Assembly (NCBI RefSeq): GCF_030694085.1
Contig: NZ_JAUXZE010000046.1
Coordinates: 62,001 to 126,000, forward strand
DNA length: 64,000 nt
From: Tabrizicola sp.
GTDB lineage: Bacteria > Pseudomonadota > Alphaproteobacteria > Rhodobacterales > Rhodobacteraceae
Direction: 5' to 3'
Below are positions 56,816-64,000 of this stretch, piece after piece (positions within the stretch are counted from its first letter, which is position 1; each line of letters opens with the position of its first letter). Under the pieces are notes generated by a model. The model did no database searches. It saw nothing but the letters and a program-made list of their open reading frames with translations, and was not told the origin of the DNA. A program made the translations under genes and the position numbers.

Positions 56816-57832
56816 TCAGGTGCCGTTGATCGCCACGGTCGCGCTTTGCATAAGCCCGTCAAGCTGCAGCCGAAGGCTGTCCACGAACCCGACATAGCTT
56901 TTCAACACGCCGGTCAGTGCCGGAACAGCCTCGGCTATCGCATCCGCGCTGCCATAGACGGCCGAGCCCAGGATCGCGACTGAAAGAACCATCAGGAACC
57001 CGCTGCGAAAGCTGCTGCGGCCCTCTGCCGCTGCCTGCGTGGTGCCGTCCGCGGCGTCTTCTGTTACCGTCTCGGCCGGGCGCAGCGTCGAGTTGATCTC
57101 CTCGACATCGGGCAGCCGCGCGCGACGGGCCGCCAGAGTCGTGTCCTCGTAGACCGGCTGGTGCGGCAGGCTGATCTGGGGCACGGCCTGCTCGATCCCC
57201 AGTTCGGTCTGGGTCTCAAGCGGCTTCGCTGCCTCGGCCTTGCGGGCCTTGGCCTCACGCTCGGCCTCCTCGCGCAGGATGGCCAGGACAGAGTCGTCAA
57301 CCGCATAGGCGGCAGCGACCGCACCGGCGGCAGGCGCCGGAGGCACGTCGTCAACTTCGGGCGCAGGATTCGGAATGGTCTCGGCACCCTCTGGCGCGGC
57401 CCCGGTGTCAGTCGTGACCGCCTCAACTGCAACCGGGGGTTCAGGATCGGCGGGCGTCGGCTCTGGCTCGTCGGCCGGAACCGTCGCTTGGACAACAGGC
57501 GCGGCTGCGGCCATGCCCGGCGTCTCGTCCTGCTGCACTGCCACGTCGACAGGGGTCACATCATCGGGCACCGAGGCGACCACTTCAGGCTCCGGCTCCG
57601 GCGGAGGTGCTGCCGCCTCGACGGGCACTTCTGCGGCTGCGGCTGGCGCAGGGGTGACCGAAACTGGCGCAGACGCTGCTGCCACAGGGGTCTCCGACGT
57701 CGCCGCCCGCGACCGCATCTGGTACCACGAATGTCCGCAGTTGGCGCATTGCACGTCGCGTCCGGTCTCCGGGATCGCGTCTTCCGGGACCTCGTACTTC
57801 GCCTCACAGTTCGGACAAACCAACCGCATCAT
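56816..57832 (-). CDS. MJ0042-type zinc-ribbon, single-pass membrane protein
   Basis: A 338-residue protein: N-terminal CxxC...CxxC zinc ribbon ([28 protein letters not shown]), a long Pro/Ala/Glu-rich low-complexity region (about 45-230), and one hydrophobic helix near 278-298 ([20 protein letters not shown]). Such MJ0042 zinc-ribbon proteins are common next to ftsEX in Rhodobacterales; some have been linked to envelope or division processes. Divergent from ftsE with a 174-nt gap. Confidence 0.8.
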   Translation of the reverse strand: MMRLVCPNCEAKYEVPEDAIPETGRDVQCANCGHSWYQMRSRAATSETPVAAASAPVSVTPAPAAAAEVPVEAAAPPPEPEPEVVASVPDDVTPVDVAVQQDETPGMAAAAPVVQATVPADEPEPTPADPEPPVAVEAVTTDTGAAPEGAETIPNPAPEVDDVPPAPAAGAVAAAYAVDDSVLAILREEAEREAKARKAEAAKPLETQTELGIEQAVPQISLPHQPVYEDTTLAARRARLPDVEEINSTLRPAETVTEDAADGTTQAAAEGRSSFRSGFLMVLSVAILGSAVYGSADAIAEAVPALTGVLKSYVGFVDSLRLQLDGLMQSATVAINGT

Positions 57833-58006
57833 CGTCCCTCAAGCCTGTTTTTCCCGGCTGCCGCACTTGTTGTAATCGCTAATTCCTGTCGTTCCAAGGG
57901 TTTGTCGCTTACCCTTGTGCAATCGTTTCCCCCTGTGCGATGGAAAGCGCAGTGGCAGCGGCCCGGATGCCGCTTTTCCAGACGCAGCGGGCAGCAGGGG
58001 ACAACC

Positions 58007-58678
58007 GTGATCAGCTTCGAGAACGTGGCCTACAGCTATGGCGGGGGCGAGCTTCTGTCGGATGTCTCGCTCAAGCTTGCACCGGGGTCCTTCCACTTCC
58101 TCACCGGCCCATCAGGCGCGGGCAAGTCGACCTTCCTGAAACTCGCCTATGCCGAGCTGAAACCCACTGCGGGCCGCGTCACCCTGTTTGACAACGATGT
58201 GACCAAGCTCTCGCGCGATGACGTCGCCCGCACCCGCCGCCGCATCGGAATTGTCCACCAGGACTGCAAGTTCCTCGACCACATGACGCTGGCCGCCAAC
58301 ATGGCGCTCCCCTTCACCGTATCGGACCGCGAAAGCGACCCGCGCGACCTTGACGACCTCCTCTCCTGGGTCGGCCTCAAACACCTGGCCGATGCGCTTC
58401 CCCCCCAACTCTCTGGCGGCGAACGCCAGCGCGCCGCCCTGGCCCGCGCCGTCATCGTCGACCCCGACGTGATCCTGGCGGACGAGCCGACCGGCAACGT
58501 CGACTGGGAGATGTCCTTGCGCATCCTCACCCTGCTGGTGGAACTCAACAAGATGGGCAAGACCATCCTCGTCGCCACCCACGACCTGAACCTCATTCGC
58601 CAGGCCAAGGCGCAGATCCAGGCCCGCGTCCTGCGCATCGCCAAGCATCGGGTGCAGCTTGCGGGGGCCGACCTGTGA
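58007..58678 (+). CDS. ftsE: Cell division ATP-binding protein FtsE
   Basis: A 223-residue ABC ATPase: Walker A TGPSGAGKSTFLKL, Q-loop IVHQDCKFLDHM, signature LSGGERQRAALARA, Walker B VILADEPTGN and H-loop VATHDLNLI. With FtsX it activates peptidoglycan hydrolysis at the septum. GTG 58007 with AGGGG 7 nt upstream is chosen; the longer frame reads back into non-homologous sequence. Overlaps ftsX as GTGA. Confidence 0.93.
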   Translation: MISFENVAYSYGGGELLSDVSLKLAPGSFHFLTGPSGAGKSTFLKLAYAELKPTAGRVTLFDNDVTKLSRDDVARTRRRIGIVHQDCKFLDHMTLAANMALPFTVSDRESDPRDLDDLLSWVGLKHLADALPPQLSGGERQRAALARAVIVDPDVILADEPTGNVDWEMSLRILTLLVELNKMGKTILVATHDLNLIRQAKAQIQARVLRIAKHRVQLAGADL

Positions 58679-59571
58679 AGTTCCCGACCGCCAAGCCCGC
58701 CTCGCCCGCCACCCGCGCGCTGGAAGTCGTCCCCCCTTCCGGCCCGACCGCCTGGCTGACGACCTTCACCGCCGGCGCGATGACCTTCCTCTGCGTCTTC
58801 GCCCTTGCCCTCTCGCTTGCCTCCGGCCGGCTCGCGACCCGCTGGTCCGAGGCGCTGGCCAAGACCGCCACCATCCGCCTCTCGGCGCCCGAGGAACAGG
58901 TCCAGATCCAGACCGACGCGATCCTTGCCACCCTTGCCACCACCCCCGGCATCGCCAGCTACCGCCTGATCGACGACGACGAGACGCGCACCCTTCTGGA
59001 ACCCTGGTTCGGCCCCGGCCTGCCCGTCGAGGCCCTGCCGATCCCCCGCCTGATCGAGGTCGTGGAAGCCGACCCGCCCTATGATTCCCTTGGCCTGAAA
59101 CAGCGCCTGACCGCCGAGGCGCCCGGCGCGATCCTCGATGACCACACCCGCTGGCGTCGCCCGCTCGCCGAGGCCGCAAGCCGCATCCGCCTTCTTGGCG
59201 TTCTCTCCATTGCGCTGATCGGTGCGACGATGGCCGCGATGATCACGCTTGCGGCCCGCGCCGCCCTTGCCACCAACGCGCAAGAGATCCGCGTCCTCCG
59301 TCTGATCGGCGCACGCGACAGCTACATCGCCCGCGCCTTCGTGCGCCGCTTTACCCTGCGCACGCTGGGCGGGGCGGCCATCGGGGCCGCTGCCGGGCTT
59401 CTTGGTGTCGCAGCCCTGCCCGCCGCCGATGCCGCCGGGGGCTTCCTGACCGGCCTCGGCTTCACCGGCTGGGGCTGGCTCTGGCCCTTGGCGCTCCCGA
59501 CGCTTGCGGCTATCGTGGCCTTCCTCGCCACCCGCCGCGCAGCCTTCCAGAAACTGCGAGAGCTGACATGA
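58675..59571 (+). CDS. ftsX: Cell division protein FtsX
   Basis: A 298-residue permease with a TM near the N-terminus (LTTFTAGAMTFLCVFALALS), an extracytoplasmic domain, and three C-terminal TMs (GVLSIALIGATMAAMITLAA; ...GWLWPLALPTLAAIVAFLA), the FtsX topology. EIRVLRLIGARDSYIARAF precedes TM3, as in the family. GTG 58675 overlaps ftsE by 4 nt; its stop overlaps the plsC ATG. Confidence 0.9.
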   Translation: MKFPTAKPASPATRALEVVPPSGPTAWLTTFTAGAMTFLCVFALALSLASGRLATRWSEALAKTATIRLSAPEEQVQIQTDAILATLATTPGIASYRLIDDDETRTLLEPWFGPGLPVEALPIPRLIEVVEADPPYDSLGLKQRLTAEAPGAILDDHTRWRRPLAEAASRIRLLGVLSIALIGATMAAMITLAARAALATNAQEIRVLRLIGARDSYIARAFVRRFTLRTLGGAAIGAAAGLLGVAALPAADAAGGFLTGLGFTGWGWLWPLALPTLAAIVAFLATRRAAFQKLRELT

Positions 59572-60293
59572 CCCCGATCCGCTGGCTGCTCTCGCTGGTC
59601 TTCATCATCCAGATGTATCTCGCGATGGCGGTCATCGCTGTCCTTTTTGCCCCCTGGGCGCTGTTCTCCCGCACCGGGGCACGCGCGGCCTGCAAGACCT
59701 ACTGCCGCTGGGTGATCTTCACCCTCCGCCTCCTCTGCGGCACCCGCTGCGAGGTCCGGGGCACGCCCCCCACGGGCGAAGCCGTGATCGCCGCCAAGCA
59801 TCAAAGCTTTCTCGACATCATCCTGATCTTCAACGCCGTGCCCGCCGGCAAGTTCATCATGAAGCGCGAGCTGATCTACACCCCGTTCCTCGGCCAATAC
59901 GCGCTGAAGATCGGCTGCGTCCCGGTGAACCGGGGCAAGCGCGGCGCCGCCATCCAGAAGATGAAGGCCGACGTCGCCGCCGGAGCCGCCGAGCCGGGCC
60001 AGCTGATCATCTACCCGCAAGGCACCCGTGTCGCGCCTGGCGACCAGAAGCCCTACAAGGTCGGCACCGGCCTTCTTTACGAACAGCTTGGGCAACCCTG
60101 TATCCCGGTCGCCACCAATGTGGGCGTCTTCTGGCCGAAGCGCGGCATCCTGCGCAAACCAGGCCTTGCCGTGGTGGAATTCCTCGACCCCATCGACCCC
60201 GGCCTGAAAGTCCAGGACTTCATGGCCCGCCTGGAAGCCGAGGTTGAAACCCACTCCAACCGACTGATGGCGGAAGCCGGGTTCCGCGCCTGA
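59568..60293 (+). CDS. plsC: 1-acyl-sn-glycerol-3-phosphate acyltransferase
   Basis: A 241-residue membrane-associated acyltransferase with the catalytic HxxxxD motif AKHQSFLDI (about residue 77), the glycerol-phosphate binding FMKRELIYTPFLG and the IIYPQGTR motif. Hydrophobic N-terminus (LLSLVFIIQMYLAMAVIAVL). Makes phosphatidic acid. Overlaps ftsX by 4 nt (ATGA) and the next gene by 1 nt. Confidence 0.92.
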   Translation: MTPIRWLLSLVFIIQMYLAMAVIAVLFAPWALFSRTGARAACKTYCRWVIFTLRLLCGTRCEVRGTPPTGEAVIAAKHQSFLDIILIFNAVPAGKFIMKRELIYTPFLGQYALKIGCVPVNRGKRGAAIQKMKADVAAGAAEPGQLIIYPQGTRVAPGDQKPYKVGTGLLYEQLGQPCIPVATNVGVFWPKRGILRKPGLAVVEFLDPIDPGLKVQDFMARLEAEVETHSNRLMAEAGFRA

Positions 60294-60622
60294 TGGGCAC
60301 CAGGGCCGAAACCATGAAGCATATTCTCGACGCCCTCGCGCCCCTGGCCCTCAGCGCCCGCAAGATGTTCGGCGAATATGCCCTCTACCTCGACGGCAAG
60401 GTCGTGGCGCTGGTCTGCAACGATCAGCTTTTCCTCAAGCCCACTCCGGGCGCGCAGGCCGCCCTCCCAGGCTCCGCGCAGGGTGCACCCTACCCCGGCG
60501 CTAAGTCGCATCTTCTCGTCACCGATACGCTCGACGACCCGGAATCCGTCGTCAGCGCCCTGAAGGCCATCGCCGCCGCGCTGCCCGCCCCGAAGCCGAA
60601 GCCGAAGAAATCCAAAGCCTGA
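60293..60622 (+). CDS. TfoX N-terminal domain protein
   Basis: A 109-residue protein consisting of a TfoX_N domain (ARKMFGEYALYLDGKVVALV and NDQLFLKPTPGAQ) and a short lysine-rich tail (KPKPKKSKA). TfoX itself controls competence in gammaproteobacteria; isolated N-domain proteins like this have no proven role. Starts 1 nt into the plsC stop, so it is the last gene of the ftsEX-plsC transcript. Confidence 0.82.
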   Translation: MGTRAETMKHILDALAPLALSARKMFGEYALYLDGKVVALVCNDQLFLKPTPGAQAALPGSAQGAPYPGAKSHLLVTDTLDDPESVVSALKAIAAALPAPKPKPKKSKA

Positions 60623-60641
60623 CCCAAGACAGCATTCACCT

Positions 60642-60685
60642 GTTCACAAGTATCCCACGGGGGTCTGGGGGTGTGAAACCCCCAG
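60642..60685 (+). repeat. CAAATATCCC element with GC hairpin, copy 2
   Basis: CACAAGTATCCCACGGGGG followed by an 8-bp stem CTGGGGGT/ACCCCCAG (60665-60685). Same order and orientation as at 36968-37012, 20 nt after the TfoX-domain gene. Probably a terminator of the ftsE transcript. Confidence 0.62.
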
Positions 60686-60708
60686 CCGCCAACCAAAGGC
60701 GCCACGCC

Positions 60709-61314
60709 ATGAACTGGATCACCACCCTCGACGATCTCCACAGCCATTACGGCAAGCCCGGGGAGGCGGCGACCGTCAAGGTCACGCCGCATCTCACGCC
60801 CGCCTACCGCGCCTGGCTCGACCGCTGCCGCTTTTGCATCCTGACCACGGTGGGACCGGAAGGGACCGATGGCTCCCCCCGCGGAGACGAAAACCCGGTG
60901 GTCACCGTCCTCGACCCGCAGACGCTGGCCCTGCCCGACTGGCACGGCAACAACCGCATCGACAGCTTGCGCAACATCGTCCGCGACGGCCGGGCAAGCC
61001 TGACGTACCTGATCCCCAGCGCGACCAATGCGCTGCGCGTCAACGGCACCGCAAGCCTCACCGCCGACGACACTCTCCGGGCCGACTTCGACCGCGACGG
61101 AAAGCAACCCCGCACCGTCATCGTGATCCGCATCAGCGAGGTCTACTGCCAATGCGCCCGTGCGCTGATCCGCTCGGCCCTCTGGACTTCCGGCGACCAA
61201 TCCCGGGGCCTGCCCACGGTGGGCGACATGCTGCGCGAGATCACGGAAGGGCGGGTGGATGGCAAGGCCTACGACGCGGACTGGCCCGGACGTGCCGCGC
61301 AGACCCTGTGGTGA
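60709..61314 (+). CDS. Pyridoxamine-phosphate-oxidase-like FMN-binding protein
   Basis: A 201-residue split-barrel flavoprotein of the MSMEG_1061-like branch: RFCILTTVGPEGTDGSPRGD (FMN-binding strand), LPDWHGNNRIDSLRNIV, and the tail CQCARALIRSALW. Probably binds FMN or F420 and reduces or oxidises an unknown small molecule. ATG 60709 is chosen over an upstream in-frame ATG, since AAAGGCG precedes it at suitable spacing. Confidence 0.85.
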   Translation: MNWITTLDDLHSHYGKPGEAATVKVTPHLTPAYRAWLDRCRFCILTTVGPEGTDGSPRGDENPVVTVLDPQTLALPDWHGNNRIDSLRNIVRDGRASLTYLIPSATNALRVNGTASLTADDTLRADFDRDGKQPRTVIVIRISEVYCQCARALIRSALWTSGDQSRGLPTVGDMLREITEGRVDGKAYDADWPGRAAQTLW

Positions 61315-61388
61315 AAGCTCGTCGATGCCGTCGTCACTCCTTGCGGCATCCCTCCCGACGAGAAGACAAAGTCGCACGAGGAGGCGTC
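61314..61388. repeat. Long imperfect hairpin repeat, copy 2
   Basis: Diverged homologue of 53790-53863: shared blocks include AGCTCGTCG, CTCCTTGCGG and GAGAAGACAAAGTCGCACGA. Pairing in the stem is weaker than in copy 1. Begins at the stop codon of the FMN protein. Confidence 0.6.
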
Positions 61389-61407
61389 CGAAAGGGCAAG
61401 GCCAGAA

Positions 61408-61480
61408 GTTAACAAACTCCTGACAGAAAAATGCAAGCTATTGATTTTAAGTAGTTTAATGAAATTGTCCACCGTGGACA
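61408..61480 (-). repeat. Stop-anchored palindromic repeat, copy 5
   Basis: Palindrome TGTCCACCGTGGACA at 61466-61480, 3 nt from the stop (61484) of the secreted hypothetical. Read from that gene it continues ATTTCATTAAACTACTTAAA, then ATCAATAGCTTG (61434-61445) and ends at GTTAAC near 61408. The AT-rich body contrasts with high-GC surroundings. Confidence 0.75.
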
Positions 61481-61483
61481 AGA

Positions 61484-61969
61484 TCAACTCAGCGGGCAGT
61501 CTGCGACCGCCAGATCCAGCGCCAACCTTGCCTCCGGCCCGTACCCCAGCCCCGACACATTGATATACAGGGCCCCGGTCTCCGCCCAGATTTCGATCAC
61601 CTTCAGCGTCGTTCCAGCCGGATCGACCGATACCCTCTCGAACAGCGCACAGTCCGTTTCGAACCGCAGGACATAGCCGTTGAACCCGGCCTCATAGAAC
61701 CGCCCGATCCCCTTCGGATAGCTCAGCTCGATCCGGGTCGGTCCGATCTCCACCGTGACCGGCACCACGTCCAGCCCGCCCGTGAACCCCTCCGGCCCCA
61801 ACCCGAACTCGGTCCCTTCACCCACCGTCACCGTCCGCCCTCGCGCCACCAGCATCGGGGCCTCGCGGTCGTTCCAGGTCTCGACCGTGAAGGTCACCAG
61901 CCGCCCCTCCAGAGTCCCCGCCGTGACCGGAGCAACCAGCAGGACCGCAAGAAGCAGCCCCCGGATCAT
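61484..61969 (-). CDS. Secreted hypothetical protein, 161 residues
   Basis: Signal peptide [19 protein letters not shown] (cleavage about residue 18) and a beta-rich mature part (RLVTFTVETWNDREAPMLVA, GLDVVPVTVEIGPTRIELSY) with two cysteines. No enzymatic motif. ATG 61969 overlaps the SMR gene stop by 4 nt, so the two are coupled. Family not recognised. Confidence 0.7.
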   Translation of the reverse strand: MIRGLLLAVLLVAPVTAGTLEGRLVTFTVETWNDREAPMLVARGRTVTVGEGTEFGLGPEGFTGGLDVVPVTVEIGPTRIELSYPKGIGRFYEAGFNGYVLRFETDCALFERVSVDPAGTTLKVIEIWAETGALYINVSGLGYGPEARLALDLAVADCPLS

Positions 61970-62280
61970 GCGAACTTCAGCGCCGCGATCCCGGCAAGGA
62001 TCAAGAGCACCCCCACCACCCGCATCAGGTTTACCGGTTCGTTGAACAGGAACACCGCCGCGATGGCGGTGCCGACGGCCCCGATCCCGACCCAGACCGC
62101 ATAGGCGGTGCCGACCGGCAGCGATTTCATCGCCACCGACAAGAGGTAAAACGACCCCAAGGCCAGCACGATCGTCACCGCAGACGGCACCAGCCTGGTG
62201 AAGCCGTCGGAATACTTCAGGCCCAGCGCCCACCCGGTCTCCATCAGCCCCGCAATCGCGACGATCATCCAGGGGTTCAA
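61966..62280 (-). CDS. SMR-family transporter, SugE/Gdx-like
   Basis: A 104-residue four-TM small multidrug resistance protein. The first helix carries the conserved Glu in [14 protein letters not shown] (about residue 13), with [16 protein letters not shown] in helix 3; the [10 protein letters not shown] motif matches the SugE/Gdx guanidinium exporters. TTG 62280 gives [10 protein letters not shown] as in family starts and overlaps the accA stop by 3 nt; ATG 62268 is an alternative. Confidence 0.82.
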   Translation of the reverse strand: MNPWMIVAIAGLMETGWALGLKYSDGFTRLVPSAVTIVLALGSFYLLSVAMKSLPVGTAYAVWVGIGAVGTAIAAVFLFNEPVNLMRVVGVLLILAGIAALKFA

Positions 62281-63236
62281 GCGGCCAGCCCCTTCGCACC
62301 CATGTCGATGAACTTCTGCCGCCGATCCTTGATCAACGCCTCGGGCTTCTTGCCCGACAGATCGCCCAGCATCGCCTCGATCGCCTTGCCAACGGCGTCC
62401 ACTGCCTCCTTGGGCGACCGCTGGGCGCCGCCCAGCGGTTCCTTCACGATGCGGTCGATGATTCCCAGCTTCTGCAGATCCTGCGCGGTCAGCCGCAACG
62501 CCTCGGCCGCCTCGCGCATTTTCTCGGCGTCCTTCCACAGGATCGAGGCGCAGCCTTCCGGCGAGATCACCGAGTAGACCGAGTGTTCCAGCATCGCGAC
62601 CCGGTTCGCCGTCGCGAACGCCACCGCCCCGCCCGACCCACCCTCGCCGATCACCACGGAAATCAGCTGCACCCCGATGGACAGGCACTTCTCCGTCGAC
62701 CGCGCGATGGCCTCGGCCTGACCGCGTTCCTCGGCGCCCTTGCCGGGATAGGCACCAGCCGTGTCGATCAGCGTGATCACCGGAACACGGAACCGGTCGG
62801 CAAGGTCCATCAGCCGGATCGCCTTTCGGTACCCCTCGGGCCGCGCCATGCCGAAATTGCGCTGGATGCGGGACTTGGTGTCGTTGCCCTTCTCATGGCC
62901 GATGATCATCACCGGCTGATCGTTGAACCGCGCCAACCCACCGATCACCGCGTGATCGTCGGCAAAGGCCCGGTCGCCCGCCAGACTGGTGAACTCGGTG
63001 AACAACTGATCAATGTAATCCTGGCAATGCGGCCGGTCCGGGTGACGCGCCACCTGGCACTTCTGCCAGGCGGTCAGATTCTTGTACAGATCGCGCAGCG
63101 CCGCATCGGCTTTACGGTCCAGCGCCTCGGCCTCTTTGGCCATATCCATTCCTGGACTCGTCTTGGCCATCGCGCGAAGCTCTTCCGCCTTGCCTTCGAT
63201 GTCGGCGAGGGGCTTTTCGAAGTCGAGGTACTGCAT
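62277..63236 (-). CDS. accA: Acetyl-CoA carboxylase carboxyltransferase subunit alpha
   Basis: A 319-residue Acc[21 protein letters not shown] start, [56 protein letters not shown] and [15 protein letters not shown]. Forms the carboxyltransferase with AccD and makes malonyl-CoA for fatty acids. Complete, typical length. Confidence 0.95.
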   Translation of the reverse strand: MQYLDFEKPLADIEGKAEELRAMAKTSPGMDMAKEAEALDRKADAALRDLYKNLTAWQKCQVARHPDRPHCQDYIDQLFTEFTSLAGDRAFADDHAVIGGLARFNDQPVMIIGHEKGNDTKSRIQRNFGMARPEGYRKAIRLMDLADRFRVPVITLIDTAGAYPGKGAEERGQAEAIARSTEKCLSIGVQLISVVIGEGGSGGAVAFATANRVAMLEHSVYSVISPEGCASILWKDAEKMREAAEALRLTAQDLQKLGIIDRIVKEPLGGAQRSPKEAVDAVGKAIEAMLGDLSGKKPEALIKDRRQKFIDMGAKGLAA

Positions 63237-63317
63237 GGCGCTTCCTTTTCGGGACCGCCTCTATATGCCCGCGGGGAAAGGCTGATGCAACTCGCCAAGC
63301 GGGCAGGCGACGGGAGG

Positions 63318-64000
63318 CTAGCGGCTTGCCTCTTGCTCCAGCCGCTGGCGAGCTATGGATTCGTGCTTCTCGGCGCGCATCTGATCGTGGAAGGCCTGCT
63401 CGACAAAGGCCATGTGCGCCGCCACCGTTGCCCGCGCAGCATCTGGATCGCGCGCCTGGATCGCCGCGTTGATCGCCCGGTGCTGGTCCAGAAGCTGATC
63501 ACGCGTGATCCGGTTTCTGAACATCATCTGGCGATTGTAGAAGACCCCCTGCCGCAGAAGATCGAACATCGACCGCAGCATGTGCAACATGATGACATTG
63601 TGGCTGGCCTCGATGATCGCCATGTGGAACTCGGCGTCCAGCTGTGCCTCGTCCGAGGGGTCGCGCTTCTGGTGGGCGGCTTCCATCTTGCGGTAGATCG
63701 TGTCGATCAGCTTCAGGTCAGTCTCGGACCCGAAGATTGCCGCCCGTTCCGCTGCCAGCCCCTCCATGTCGCGTCGGAAACTGATGTAATCGAAGACCGC
63801 TTCGTCGTGGGTCGAGAAAAGCTGCGCCAGGGCGGGAGAGAAGGCCGACCCCAGCATCTCGGCCACGAAGATGCCCGACCCCGCCCGGCTGACCAGAAGG
63901 CCACGCTCGGCAAGGTCGGCGATGGCATCACGCAAGGACGGGCGCGAGACGCCCAGCTTGTCGGCAAGCTCACGTTCGGATGGCAGGCGTTCACCGGGGC
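63318..64000 (-). CDS. GntR-family regulator with FCD domain (5' end outside window)
   Basis: Partial minus-strand gene cut by the right edge. It retains most of the winged HTH (GERLPSERELADKLGVSRPS) and a full FCD ligand domain (EFHMAIIEASHNVIMLHMLR, DQHRAINAAIQARDPDAARA) with metal-binding type Asp/His residues. FadR/PdhR/LldR-type regulators respond to organic acids. Target unknown; no target gene is visible upstream within the window. Confidence 0.88.
   Translation of the reverse strand, partial: PGERLPSERELADKLGVSRPSLRDAIADLAERGLLVSRAGSGIFVAEMLGSAFSPALAQLFSTHDEAVFDYISFRRDMEGLAAERAAIFGSETDLKLIDTIYRKMEAAHQKRDPSDEAQLDAEFHMAIIEASHNVIMLHMLRSMFDLLRQGVFYNRQMMFRNRITRDQLLDQHRAINAAIQARDPDAARATVAAHMAFVEQAFHDQMRAEKHESIARQRLEQEASR

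Noticed and set aside
1..64000. CRISPR arrays, tRNA or rRNA genes, transposases, integrases
   Set aside because: No regularly spaced repeats, cloverleaf-like genes or recombinase motifs (DDE, serine or tyrosine type) were seen on either strand; the repeats found are short and irregularly dispersed.

Overview
The window reads as chromosomal DNA of a high-GC alphaproteobacterium, most likely Rhodobacterales (Rhodobacteraceae). The grounds are a heterotetrameric sarcosine oxidase operon (soxBDAG order), a GAAC-N7-GAAC (alphaproteobacterial type) LexA box, the dnaX-ybaB-recR block, ftsEX next to an MJ0042-type zinc-ribbon gene, and many GTG/TTG starts with 4-nt gene overlaps. No tRNA, rRNA, CRISPR array, transposase or replication origin was recognised.

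Layout. 1-2.8 kb: end of an unidentified gene, then a tightly overlapped mobA-mobB-(mob-associated)-GNAT operon. 2.9-6.5 kb: aldehyde dehydrogenase and an old-yellow-enzyme type flavin/Fe-S oxidoreductase. 6.5-8.5 kb: an AT-richer scar with two degraded Rhs fragments, an orphan toxin-like tip and an overlapping DUF1493-like (acyl-carrier-like) gene, peppered with small palindromic repeats. 8.6-19.5 kb: the most unusual block, made only of secreted or envelope proteins: S1 protease, caspase-like protease 1, patatin lipoprotein, sensor kinase, response regulator, HtrA/PDZ protease and, divergently, a small secreted PPC-like protein plus caspase-like protease 2. 19.6-28 kb: MFS transporter, D-2-hydroxyacid-type flavoprotein, XRE-cupin regulator and soxBDAG. 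28.3-36.2 kb: a tiny membrane protein, smc, a C-terminally truncated SOS-boxed dnaE2, mnmH. 36.2-42.8 kb: DUF1287 protein, argE, two more secreted PPC-like paralogues, a P-type ATPase. 43-44.8 kb: remnants of aromatic-catabolism genes. 44.8-64 kb: mostly housekeeping genes (dnaX, ybaB, recR, rsmD, ilvD, ftsEX, plsC, accA) with small regulators and hypotheticals, ending in a GntR/FCD regulator cut by the window edge.

How the unusual block may work. The HtrA-regulator-kinase-patatin genes form one minus-strand operon; the PPC-like protein and caspase 2 overlap by 3 nt on the plus strand; caspase 1 and the S1 protease abut on the minus strand. A near-identical inverted repeat, TGAC-N4-TTTGTCA, lies in three promoter regions: upstream of caspase 1 (11641-11655), in the divergent HtrA-operon/PPC-caspase 2 promoter (16753-16767), and upstream of the distant PPC-like paralogue (39076-39090). 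The simplest reading is a regulon, perhaps run by the local two-component system, that deploys two caspases, a trypsin-fold zymogen, a phospholipase-like lipoprotein and small secreted partners in the cell envelope.

Several short interspersed repeats were found. The most notable is a ~70-bp element (five copies) whose perfect 15-bp palindrome starts 2-6 nt after the stop codon of the gene it follows in four of five cases. Others are duplicated hairpins at convergent gene ends and CTCCASTGGAG palindromes inside the rhs remnants.
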